64,000 nucleotides of DNA from assembly GCF_014205225.1 (NCBI RefSeq), contig NZ_JACHNB010000001.1, forward strand, positions 5,561,501-5,625,500, written 5' to 3'. Every line of letters starts with the position of its first letter. Position 1 is the first letter of the stretch. Shown one piece after another: positions 34,938 to 42,597 of this stretch. This stretch comes from Actinoplanes octamycinicus (GTDB lineage: Bacteria > Actinomycetota > Actinomycetes > Mycobacteriales > Micromonosporaceae). The notes under the pieces were generated by a model. It made no database searches, was not told the origin of the DNA, and saw only the letters and a list, made by a program, of their open reading frames with translations. Made by a program: the position numbers and the translations under genes.

Positions 34938-36116
34938 TCACAGGGAGACGGGTTCGACGGCGGTCCACGCGGACGTCTCGGCGGAGCGGGCCACCGCGTC
35001 CAGGACCAGTTGCACCTGCAGGGCGTCGCTGAACGACGGCGCCGGATCCTGGCCCGCGGCGATCGCCTGGACCAGGTCGTGGGCCTGGTGGGTGAAGGTG
35101 TGCTCGTAGCCGATCAGGTGCCCGGGCGGCCACCAGGCGGCCAGGTAGGGGTGGGCCGGCTCGGTGACCAGGATCCGGGTGAAGCCCTGCTCGGTCTCCG
35201 GCACGTCGCGGGAGTAGAACTGCAGCTCGTTCATCCGCTCGAAGTCGAAGACCAGCGTGCCGAGCGACCCGTTGATCTCCACGTGCAGGCCGTTCTTGCG
35301 CCCGGTCGCGAACCGGGTCGCCTCGTAGCTGGCCACGACGCCCTCGCCGAGCCGGGCCAGGAACAGGGCGGCGTCGTCGACGGTGACGTCGCCCATCTCG
35401 GCGTCGCCGCCGGTCGCGGACAGCCCGGTGGACGCGGCGGGCAGCGGCCGGCGTTTCACGAACGTCTCGGTGAGCGCGCTGACCTCGGTGATCAGCCGGC
35501 CGGTGACGTACTGGGTCAGGTCGACGATGTGCGCGCCCAGGTCGCCGAGCGCCCCGGACCCGGCGACCTCCCGTCGCAGCCGCCAGACCAGCGGGAACGA
35601 CGGGTCCACGATCCAGTCCTGCAGATAGGTGGCGCGGACGTGCCGGATGGCGCCGAGCCGGCCCTCGGCGATCATCTGGCGCATCAGCGCGACGGCGGGC
35701 ACCCGGCGGTAGTTGAAGCCGCACATCGCGCGTACCCCGGAAGCTCGGGCCGCGAGCGCGGCCGCAGCCATCTTGCGGGCCTCGGCCACCGAATTGGCCA
35801 GGGGTTTCTCGCAGAGCACATGTTTGCCCGCGGCCAGGGCGGCGATGGCGATCTCGGCGTGCGTGTCGCCCGGCGTGCAGATGTCGATCAGATCGACGTC
35901 GTCGCGGGTGAGCAGCGTGCGCCAGTCGTCGGTGTGCCCGGACCAGCCGAGCCGGGCGGCCGCGGCCGCCACCGACGCCTCGGTGCGGCCGCTGACCACC
36001 CGCATCTCGACCGGAGCCGGCAGATCGTAGACGTGGTTGACCGTGCGCCACGCCTGCGAGTGCGCGGCCCCCATGAACGCGTAGCCGACCATGCCGACCC
36101 GCAGCGGTTGCGACAT
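34938..36116 (-). CDS. Gfo/Idh/MocA-family oxidoreductase
   Basis: 392 residues. The Rossmann N-terminus has [18 protein letters not shown] and [25 protein letters not shown] carries the conserved EKP lysine. The C-terminal alpha/beta domain starts around residue 130, with [17 protein letters not shown] containing the conserved D-x-G-x-H. These enzymes oxidise or reduce sugars and inositols with NAD(P). It lies 8 nt after the binding-protein gene and works with the downstream isomerase. Substrate unknown. Confidence 0.92.
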   Translation of the reverse strand: MSQPLRVGMVGYAFMGAAHSQAWRTVNHVYDLPAPVEMRVVSGRTEASVAAAAARLGWSGHTDDWRTLLTRDDVDLIDICTPGDTHAEIAIAALAAGKHVLCEKPLANSVAEARKMAAAALAARASGVRAMCGFNYRRVPAVALMRQMIAEGRLGAIRHVRATYLQDWIVDPSFPLVWRLRREVAGSGALGDLGAHIVDLTQYVTGRLITEVSALTETFVKRRPLPAASTGLSATGGDAEMGDVTVDDAALFLARLGEGVVASYEATRFATGRKNGLHVEINGSLGTLVFDFERMNELQFYSRDVPETEQGFTRILVTEPAHPYLAAWWPPGHLIGYEHTFTHQAHDLVQAIAAGQDPAPSFSDALQVQLVLDAVARSAETSAWTAVEPVSL

Positions 36117-36124
36117 GAGACCCC

Positions 36125-37165
36125 CTAGAAGCCGAGCGGCGCGTACTTCGACGCGTTGTCCTTGGTGATCGTCTCCGACGCGAGCGTGATCTCCTTGGGT
36201 ACCTGCAGCTCCACCAGGTCGGACATGCCCTTGCCCTGGCCGATCAGCCGGGCCAGGCTGATCGCCGAGGAGGCCATCGACGGGCTGTAGGTGACGGTCG
36301 CCTTGAGCACCGTGTCGTCCTTGGCGATGCCGTCGATCGCCGATTTCGAGCCGGCGCCGCCGACCATGAAGAACTCGCTGCGGTTGGCCTGCTTGATCGC
36401 GGCGAGCACGCCGATGCCCTGGTCGTCGTCGTGGTTCCAGAGCGCGTCCATCTTCGGCAACGCCTGCAGCAGCGCGGTCGCGGCGGCCTGCCCGGAGTCG
36501 GCGGTGAACTCGGCCGGACGCCGGTTGGCGACCTTGAAGCCGTAGACGGCGAGCGCGTCGTTGAAGCCCTTGGTGCGTTCCTGGGTCAGCTCCAGCGAGT
36601 CGATGCCGGGGATCTCCCCGATGATCGGGTTGCTGACGCCCTTGGCCTTGAGCTGGTCGCCGATGTACTTGCCGGCGGCCAGGCCCATGCCGTAGTTGTC
36701 GCCCTTGATCTGCAGCCGGTAGGCGGCCGCGGACGGGAACGCCCGGTCCAGGTTGACCACCGGGATGCCGGCCTGCATCGCCTCCAGCCCGGCGGCGTTC
36801 AGCTCCTTGCCGTCGTAGGGCAGCATCACGATGACGTTCGGTTTCTGGGCGATCAGGGTGGACAGCGCGGCCCGCTGGGCGGCCGCGTCGGTGCCCGCCT
36901 CGACGGTCCGCAGCTCCACGTCGGAGTACTGCTTGGCCTGCGCCTTGGCGTTGTTGGTGATGGCGGCGATCCAGCCGTGGTCGGCGGCCGGGGCGGAGAA
37001 CCCGATGATCACTTTCTGGCCGGCGGCGGCGTTGGCGTTGCCGCTGGTGTCGGTCTTCACCTGGGCGTTGCTGGCGGGATCGTTGCTGGTGCAGGCGGTC
37101 AGCGCCAGGCCGGCACCGGCTGCCGCGCTACCGAGAAGGATGTTGCGACGGCTTATCTGGGTCAT
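36125..37165 (-). CDS. Sugar ABC transporter substrate-binding lipoprotein
   Basis: 346 residues. The signal SRRNILLGSAAAGAGLALTAC combines a twin-Arg-like start with the lipobox LTAC, so it is probably lipid-anchored after export. The binding fold is RbsB-like: KVIIGFSAPAADHGWIAAI, PNVIVMLPYDGKELN, IPVVNLDRAFPS, DALWNHDDDQGIGVLAAI and FFMVGGAGSKSAIDG. It captures a monosaccharide or inositol for the adjacent permease and ATPase. Its start lies within the end of the permease gene (38-bp overlap), with AGGAGGAG just upstream. Confidence 0.93.
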   Translation of the reverse strand: MTQISRRNILLGSAAAGAGLALTACTSNDPASNAQVKTDTSGNANAAAGQKVIIGFSAPAADHGWIAAITNNAKAQAKQYSDVELRTVEAGTDAAAQRAALSTLIAQKPNVIVMLPYDGKELNAAGLEAMQAGIPVVNLDRAFPSAAAYRLQIKGDNYGMGLAAGKYIGDQLKAKGVSNPIIGEIPGIDSLELTQERTKGFNDALAVYGFKVANRRPAEFTADSGQAAATALLQALPKMDALWNHDDDQGIGVLAAIKQANRSEFFMVGGAGSKSAIDGIAKDDTVLKATVTYSPSMASSAISLARLIGQGKGMSDLVELQVPKEITLASETITKDNASKYAPLGF

Positions 37166-38174
37166 TTCTCCTCCTGAGGAGGTTGGTGAGGGAGCGGTAA
37201 CGGAATTGCTGGATGAGCACGGCGGCCACGATGATGCCGCCCTTGACCATGTTCTGAACCTCGGTGGAGAGGTTGTTGATCGCGAACAGGTTGGTGATGG
37301 TGGAGAACACCAGCACCCCGAAGAGGGCGCCGACGATGGTGCCGCGGCCGCCGGAGAGCAGCGTGCCGCCGATGATCGCCGCGGCGATCGCGTCGAGTTC
37401 GTAGAGGTTGGCCATCGCCGCCTGGGCGCTGGTGGCCTGCGAGGTCAGCATGATCGCGGCGATCCCGCAGCACAGCCCGGAGAGCATGTAGAGCAGCAGG
37501 GTGTGGCCCTTGACGTTGATGCCGGCCAGCCGGGCCGCCTCCGGGTTGCCGCCGACCGCGACGGTGCGCCGGCCGAAGGTGGTCCGGTTCAGCAGCACCC
37601 AGCCGGCCAGCACGACCAGCCCGAGGATCCAGACCAGCAGCGGGATGCCGAGCAGTTTGGTGCTGGCGATGCTGTTGATCGTCTCGTTCGTCGAGACCTG
37701 CGTCTGCTTGCCGGAGATCTGCGCCGCGAGACCGCGGGCCGACACCAGCATCGCCAGGGTCGCGATGAACGGGACAAGTTTTCCGTACGCGATGAGCACG
37801 CCGTTGACCAGGCCCACAGCGAGCCCCACCACGAGCGCCGTGAAGATCATCCCGGCGGCGCCGTAGCTCTGCGTGGCGAGCGTGGTCGCCCAGACGCCGG
37901 CCAGCGCGATGATCGCCCCGACCGACAGGTCGATGCCCCCGCCGATGATCACGAAGGTCATCCCGACGGTGACCACCCCGATCGCGGAGGCCTGTTGCAG
38001 GATGGTCAGGAAGTTGTTCTTCACCCAGGTCGGGTCGGAGTACAACTCCGGTCTGGTGATGATCCCGATGACCACCAGCAGGAGCAGCACCCCGACCAGG
38101 CCCAGGTTGCGAACCACCCCGTCGTCTAGTTTGTGGGTTTTCTCTACTCTGGGAAGCGCCGACTCGGTGATCAC
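37128..38174 (-). CDS. Sugar ABC transporter permease (RbsC-like)
   Basis: 348 residues, about ten membrane helices. Typical segments are VVTVGMTFVIIGGGIDLSVGA, the RbsC signature GGIDLSVG followed by IALAGVWATTLA, FIATLAMLVSARGLA and ATSAQAAMANLYELDAIAAA with GGRGTIVGALFG. The start is a GTG overlapping the ATPase stop (GTGA). It forms the membrane channel with the ATPase upstream and the binding protein downstream. Confidence 0.93.
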   Translation of the reverse strand: MITESALPRVEKTHKLDDGVVRNLGLVGVLLLLVVIGIITRPELYSDPTWVKNNFLTILQQASAIGVVTVGMTFVIIGGGIDLSVGAIIALAGVWATTLATQSYGAAGMIFTALVVGLAVGLVNGVLIAYGKLVPFIATLAMLVSARGLAAQISGKQTQVSTNETINSIASTKLLGIPLLVWILGLVVLAGWVLLNRTTFGRRTVAVGGNPEAARLAGINVKGHTLLLYMLSGLCCGIAAIMLTSQATSAQAAMANLYELDAIAAAIIGGTLLSGGRGTIVGALFGVLVFSTITNLFAINNLSTEVQNMVKGGIIVAAVLIQQFRYRSLTNLLRRRNDPDKPSQHPSR

Positions 38175-39724
38175 GCGGCTTCTCCCTCCATCAGCGACCC
38201 CGCCATCACGAGGTCGAGCACGGCGTCCTCGTCCAGTTCTCCGGCCGGCGCCTCGCGGATCATCCGGCCCTCCCGCATCACCAGCACCCGGTCGGCGAGG
38301 CCGAGCACCTCGGGCACCTCGCTGGAGACCAGCAGCACCCCGACCCCGTCCGCGGCCAGGTCGTGGATGACCTGGTAGAGCTCGGCGCGGGCGCCGACGT
38401 CGACGCCGCGGGTGGGTTCGTCGAGCAGCAGCAGCCGGGTGTGCCCGAGCAGCCAGCGGCCGACCACCACCTTCTGCTGGTTGCCGCCGGACAGCGTGCG
38501 GGCCGGCCGTTCCACGTCGCGCGGCCGCAGCTCGAGGGAGTCGGCGGTGCGCAGGGCGGCGGCCCGCTCGTCCCGGGCGGCGGTGAACCCGGCGCGGGCG
38601 AACCCGGCGAACGAGGCGAGCGTCATGTTCTTGTAGACCGGCTCGTCGAGCAGCAGGGCCTGGCTCTTGCGTTCCTCCGGGGCCATCCCCATGCCGTGCT
38701 TGACGGCCTTGCCGACCCCGGTGATCTGGTGGCCGTGCAGGGTGACGGTGCCCCGATCCGGATTACGCGCCCCGAAGATCGTTTCGAGCAGTTCGGAGCG
38801 GCCGGAGCCGACCAGCCCGGCGATCCCGACGATCTCGCCGGGCCGGACGGTCAGGCTGACGTCGGCGAACTCCCCGGCCCGGCTGAGGTTGTCCACGGTG
38901 AGCAGTGGCTCGGACTCGTCGGCTGCCACGCGCGGCGGGAAGACGTACTCGAAAGGTCGTCCGGTCATGTTGCCGACCAGCTCCCTGGTCGGCGTGCTGG
39001 CCGGCAGGTTGGCGGCGGTGGTGCGGCCGTCCTTGAGCACGGTGACCCGGTCGCCGATCTCGCGGATCTCGGCGAGCCGGTGCGAGATGTAGACGACGGC
39101 GATGCCGTTGGCGGTCAGCTCCCGGATGATCCGGAACAGGTTGGCCACCTCGTCGTGGGCCAGCACCGCGCTGGGCTCGTCCATCACGATCAGCTTGGCG
39201 TCGTGGGACAGCGCGCGGGCCATGCTGACGATCTGCTTGCCGGCGGCCGGCAGATCCTTGATCAGCCGGCGGGGCGGGATCTCCGGGTGACCGAGTTTGG
39301 TCATGATGGTGCGGGTCTCGGCGGCGGCGCTGCGGCGCCGGGTGAAACCGAACCGGCTGGGCTCGTGGCCGAGGAACACGTTCTCCGCGACGCTCAGCTC
39401 GTCGACCAGGTCCAGCTCCTGGTAGATGGTGGCGATCCCGGCGCGCATCGCGGCCTGCGGGTTCGCCGGGGCGAACGGCTCGCCCTGCCAGAGGATCTCG
39501 CCGGAGTCGGCGTGGTGCACCCCGGCCAGCGTCTTGATCAGGGTGGACTTGCCGGCGCCGTTCTGCCCGAGCAGGCAGTGCACCTCGCCCGCCTCGACCT
39601 CCAGGTGCACGCCGTCCAGGGCGCGCACCCCGGGGAACGTCTTGACCACGTCGGTGAGTCGCAGGACCGGGCGTCGCTGCGGGCCCTCGGCCCGGCCCGC
39701 GGGGTCGCTGGTCAGCTCGCTCAT
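38171..39724 (-). CDS. Sugar ABC transporter ATP-binding protein (RbsA-like, two ATPase domains)
   Basis: 517 residues with two nucleotide-binding domains. Domain 1 has Walker A GQNGAGKSTLIK and LIVMDEPSA as Walker B, but its signature region is degenerate (LPAAGKQIVSMARAL). Domain 2 lacks a normal Walker A (GLVGSGRSELLE) but has LSGGNQQKVVVGRWL and LLLDEPTRG. This asymmetry is usual for RbsA/MglA-type proteins. The ATG overlaps the ROK gene's stop (ATGA), linking regulator and transporter translation. Confidence 0.94.
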   Translation of the reverse strand: MSELTSDPAGRAEGPQRRPVLRLTDVVKTFPGVRALDGVHLEVEAGEVHCLLGQNGAGKSTLIKTLAGVHHADSGEILWQGEPFAPANPQAAMRAGIATIYQELDLVDELSVAENVFLGHEPSRFGFTRRRSAAAETRTIMTKLGHPEIPPRRLIKDLPAAGKQIVSMARALSHDAKLIVMDEPSAVLAHDEVANLFRIIRELTANGIAVVYISHRLAEIREIGDRVTVLKDGRTTAANLPASTPTRELVGNMTGRPFEYVFPPRVAADESEPLLTVDNLSRAGEFADVSLTVRPGEIVGIAGLVGSGRSELLETIFGARNPDRGTVTLHGHQITGVGKAVKHGMGMAPEERKSQALLLDEPVYKNMTLASFAGFARAGFTAARDERAAALRTADSLELRPRDVERPARTLSGGNQQKVVVGRWLLGHTRLLLLDEPTRGVDVGARAELYQVIHDLAADGVGVLLVSSEVPEVLGLADRVLVMREGRMIREAPAGELDEDAVLDLVMAGSLMEGEAA

Positions 39725-40893
39725 GGGATCTGCTCGAACGCCGCGTCGCTGGCCAGCACGGCGGCGCCGGTGACGCCGGCCCGGCCTTCCAGCTCGGAGA
39801 GCACCACCGGGAGGTTGCCGGTGGCCAGCGGCAGCGACCGCCGGTAGACCACGCTGCGGATCTCGGCTAGTAGTACGTGGCCGAGCTGCGCCAACCCACC
39901 CCCGATCACGATCATCGACGGATTGGCGAAGCTCACCAGCGCCGCGAGGACCCCGCCGAGGCGGCGGCCGCCCTCCCGGATCAGCTGGATGCAGACCACG
40001 TCCCCCTCGGCCGCGCCGTCCGCGACGTCCTTGGCGGTCAGTTCGTGGGTGTCCGCCCGGTGCGCCCGGGCCAGGCGCTCGGCCAGCGCGGGGGAGGTGC
40101 CGGAGCGGGCCGCGGCGAGCGCGTCGCGGGCCAGCGCGGCGCCGCTGAACACCGCCTCCAGGCAACCGGTGTTGCCGCACGAACAGGTCGGCCCGGACGC
40201 GTCGACCTGGATGTGCCCGATGTCGCCGGCGCATCCGTCGACCCCGCGGTAGACACCGCCGGTGAGGTGGATGCCGCAGCCGATCCCGGTGCCGATCTTC
40301 ACGAACAGGAAGTCGTCGACCGACCGGGCGACGCCGCCATGGCGTTCCCCGACCGCCATGATGTTGACGTCGTTGTCCACCACGACCGGGCAGCCGTGCT
40401 CGCGGGCGAGCAGCTCGCGCACCGGATAGCGGTCCCAGCCGGGCATTATCGGCGGCGACACCGGCACCCCGTCGCGGAAGCTGACCGGGCCGGGCACCCC
40501 GATGCCGACCGCGTCGAGCCGGTCGTAGACGCCCTCGGCGCGGGCCTTGGCGAGCAGCTCGCTGACCCGGTGCAGGATCGCTTTCGGACCCTTGCGGATG
40601 TCGGCCGGTTCCCGGTACGCCACCAGCGGCTCCAGCCGCCCGTTGACCACCTCGACGTCGATCGATCCGGCCCCCAGGTCGACCGCCGCGAACCGCAGCC
40701 GCGGATGGATCTCGACCAGCGTGGAGCGTCGCCCGCCGCGCGAGGCGGCCATCCCCGCCTCGGCCAGGAACCCGGCCTTGACCAGGCGCTCCACCTCGGA
40801 CGTCAGCCGCGGCCGGGTCAGCCCGAGCCGGTCACCCAGCTCGGCCCGGGACACCGGCCCGTCGTCCCGGAGCGCACGAAGTATCGGTAACAC
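39721..40893 (-). CDS. ROK-family transcriptional regulator heading the sugar operon
   Basis: From the GTG at 40893 (GAGGGG just upstream) the protein has 390 residues. An N-terminal winged helix (VSRAELGDRLGLTRPRLTSEV) precedes a sugar-kinase-like ROK domain with VGIGVPGPVSF, DNDVNIMAVGERHGG, KIGTGIGCGIHL and the zinc-binding CSCGNTGCLEAV. ROK repressors release DNA on binding sugars. It is the first gene of the operon, so it probably autoregulates the entire six-gene unit; dyads about 90-130 bp upstream are candidate operators. Confidence 0.9.
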   Translation of the reverse strand: MLPILRALRDDGPVSRAELGDRLGLTRPRLTSEVERLVKAGFLAEAGMAASRGGRRSTLVEIHPRLRFAAVDLGAGSIDVEVVNGRLEPLVAYREPADIRKGPKAILHRVSELLAKARAEGVYDRLDAVGIGVPGPVSFRDGVPVSPPIMPGWDRYPVRELLAREHGCPVVVDNDVNIMAVGERHGGVARSVDDFLFVKIGTGIGCGIHLTGGVYRGVDGCAGDIGHIQVDASGPTCSCGNTGCLEAVFSGAALARDALAAARSGTSPALAERLARAHRADTHELTAKDVADGAAEGDVVCIQLIREGGRRLGGVLAALVSFANPSMIVIGGGLAQLGHVLLAEIRSVVYRRSLPLATGNLPVVLSELEGRAGVTGAAVLASDAAFEQIP

Positions 40894-40982
40894 GACGGAC
40901 CCCTCACTTTCCGTGCTGTGTTCGCCGTCACGGTAGGGCCCTTCCGTCGCCCAGGTCCATAGCTTCGTGCTGTTTGGACAGA

Positions 40983-41006
40983 ACTTTTGTCGCTCCGTGC
41001 AAAAGT
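40983..41006. promoter_or_regulatory. Candidate ROK operator, ACTTTTG/CAAAAGT dyad
   Basis: ACTTTTG (40983-40989) and its exact complement CAAAAGT (41000-41006) are separated by 10 nt, centred about 100 bp before the ROK start. A T-rich/A-rich spaced dyad upstream of an autoregulated sugar operon fits a ROK operator. Confidence 0.5.
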
Positions 41007-41010
41007 CTGA

Positions 41011-41024
41011 TCGCGTTATCGCGA
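41011..41024. promoter_or_regulatory. Second dyad TCGCG-TTAT-CGCGA
   Basis: A perfect 5-bp inverted repeat with a TTAT centre lies 4 bp beyond the ACTTTTG dyad. It may be part of the same control region of the sugar operon. Confidence 0.35.
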
Positions 41025-41171
41025 AAATGATGCTGGTGGGAAGCCGATCAGCAAGATCAAATTCAAGAGCGTGATGACTCGGATCCGCGCTGATCACTGA
41101 TCGTCGCTCCCGCCAGGGACCCTTCCGGGCCGGGCTGGCCGCTACGCGTCCAAAACGCCCGCCCCTCCAGG

Positions 41172-41279
41172 GCGACGCCCGCGGTTGGTCACGACCACCC
41201 CCGCGACGCCCGCGGTTGGTCACGACCGCCACCCCGCGACGCCCGCGGTTGGTCACGACCGCCACCCCGCGACGCCCGT
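41172..41279. repeat. 31-33-bp tandem repeat, about 3.3 copies
   Basis: Units beginning GCGACGCCCGCGGTTGGTCA start at 41172, 41203, 41236 and (partial) 41269. They lie just before hairpin array B, and share GCGGTTGGTC with its spacers. Confidence 0.8.
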
Positions 41280-41312
41280 TCCACCCCGGACCGCACCGCG
41301 ACTCCCGGCCGT

Positions 41313-41963
41313 CCGGCTGGGCGTGAGGGGTGTCTCGGGCCGGTTGAAACACCCGTCACGCCCAGCCGGGACACCGCAAAGCGCGGCGGTGCCTCGGCCG
41401 CTCCGAGACACCCCTCAGGCCCAGCCGACAGGGCGCAACGTGCGCAGCGCCGCGGCGGTCGTGGCGCGGCTTGCGGTTGTTCGGCTGGGTTCCAGGGGTG
41501 CCTCGGTCGTCCGGAGACACCTTTCAGGCCCAGCCGGTCGAGCGCAACATGCGTGGTGGCGTGGCGGTTGGGGCGGGGTTGACGTTGGCCGGCTGCGTTT
41601 CCGGGGTGCTTCGGCTGCATCGAGACACCCTCCAGGACCAGCCGACCAACCGCGACGTGCGCGGCGGTCGGGGCGCGGTTTGCGGTTGGTCGGCTGGGCC
41701 TCACGGGTGTCTCGGAGCGGCCGAGGTACCTCTCAGGCCCAGCCGGTCGAGCGCGACGCGTGTGGTGGCGTGGCGGTCGGGGTGCGGTTGGCGGTTGGTG
41801 GGCTGGGTCTCAGGGGTGTTTCGGTCGTTCGGAGGCACCCGTCAGGCCCAGCCGGTCGAGCGCAACGCGTGTGGTGGCGTGGCGGTCGGGGTGCGGTTTG
41901 TGGTTGGTCGGCTGGGTCTCACGGGTGCCTCGGTCGCCTCGAGACACCCCTCAGGCCCGGCCG
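41313..41963. repeat. Hairpin-repeat array B, six hairpins plus a half copy
   Basis: Imperfect inverted repeats at 41313-41369, 41482-41536, 41590-41644, 41691-41745, 41800-41854 and 41909-41963, plus a right-arm-only copy at 41389-41427. The last five start 108, 101, 109 and 109 bp apart. Left arms carry CGGCTGGG and GGGGTG-C/T-CTCGG; right arms carry CGAGACACCC and CCCAGCCG. The spacers contain GTCGAGCGCAACG and GCGGTTGGTC. The first hairpin has GCGTGA in both arms, the pattern expected from selection on pairing. Confidence 0.85.
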
Positions 41964-42199
41964 GTCGAGCGCGGCGCGCGTGGCCGCTTCGGTGGCGACG
42001 TGGCAGGCGGTTCGTCGACGGGGAGGGGTGGCGGAGGGTCTCGGACGGGTGGGCGTTCCCGGCGGCGGGTGGGTGGGGTTGAGGTGCGGCTGCCGCTACC
42101 GGGAGGGGCAGCGGATCGGGGTCGCGTTGCGGTCTGGAGAGGGGGCGCCTCGCGCGGGCGGGGGTGGGGCGGGACGGAAGGCGTACCGGAGAAGGGTGA

Positions 42200-42596
42200 A
42201 CCGCAAGCCGGAGCGATCCGCGAGCGGGCCGGGGTCGGGTCGGAGCGATCTGCGAGCGGGGTCGAGTCGAGGCGGTCAGCGGGCTGGAGTGGGCCGCGGG
42301 TCGGGGTCAGCGAGCGGGCAGAACCAGGACGGTCGGCGAGGGGAGAACGGTCGGCACGGGATCGCTTAGGCGAAGGGGCGGTCGGCACGGGAACGTTGGG
42401 CGGCAAGGGAGCGGTCGGGGCAGGGAGCGGTCGGGGAAGAGGGCGGTCGGCGAAGGGAGCGGTCGGGGAAGGGAGCGGTCGGGGAAGAGGGCGGTCGGCA
42501 TGGGATCGCTTGGCGAAGGGGCGGTCGACACGGGAGGGGTCGGGGAAAGGGCGGTCGGCGGGAGGGAGGCGCAAGAGAGGAGGCGGGGAGGAGGGG
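42200..42596. repeat. Purine-rich tandem tract beside the hybrid-kinase stop
   Basis: The plus strand is almost entirely G and A, built from variants of GGGAGCGGTC and GGGGAAGAGGGCGGTCGGC at about 16-20-bp spacing. The block with GAAGGGAGCGGTCGGGGAAG recurs near 42440 and 42470. The complementary strand would encode a Pro/Arg-rich string, unlikely to be a protein. Confidence 0.7.
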
Positions 42597-42597
42597 G

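Larger units (their letters stand above)
40894..42597. other. 1.7-kb non-coding region between the ROK operon and the hybrid kinase
   Basis: Starting from the ROK gene this holds: two operator-like dyads (40983-41024), an approximately 32-bp tandem repeat (41172-41279), hairpin-repeat array B (41313-41963) and a purine-rich tandem tract (42200-42596). Long open frames exist on both strands, but they are low-complexity and do not resemble proteins. I see no gene. Confidence 0.65.

Noticed and set aside
41313..41963. Possible CRISPR array
   Set aside because: Units are about 105 bp with imperfect inverted repeats and conserved spacers; there are no unique spacers and no cas genes.
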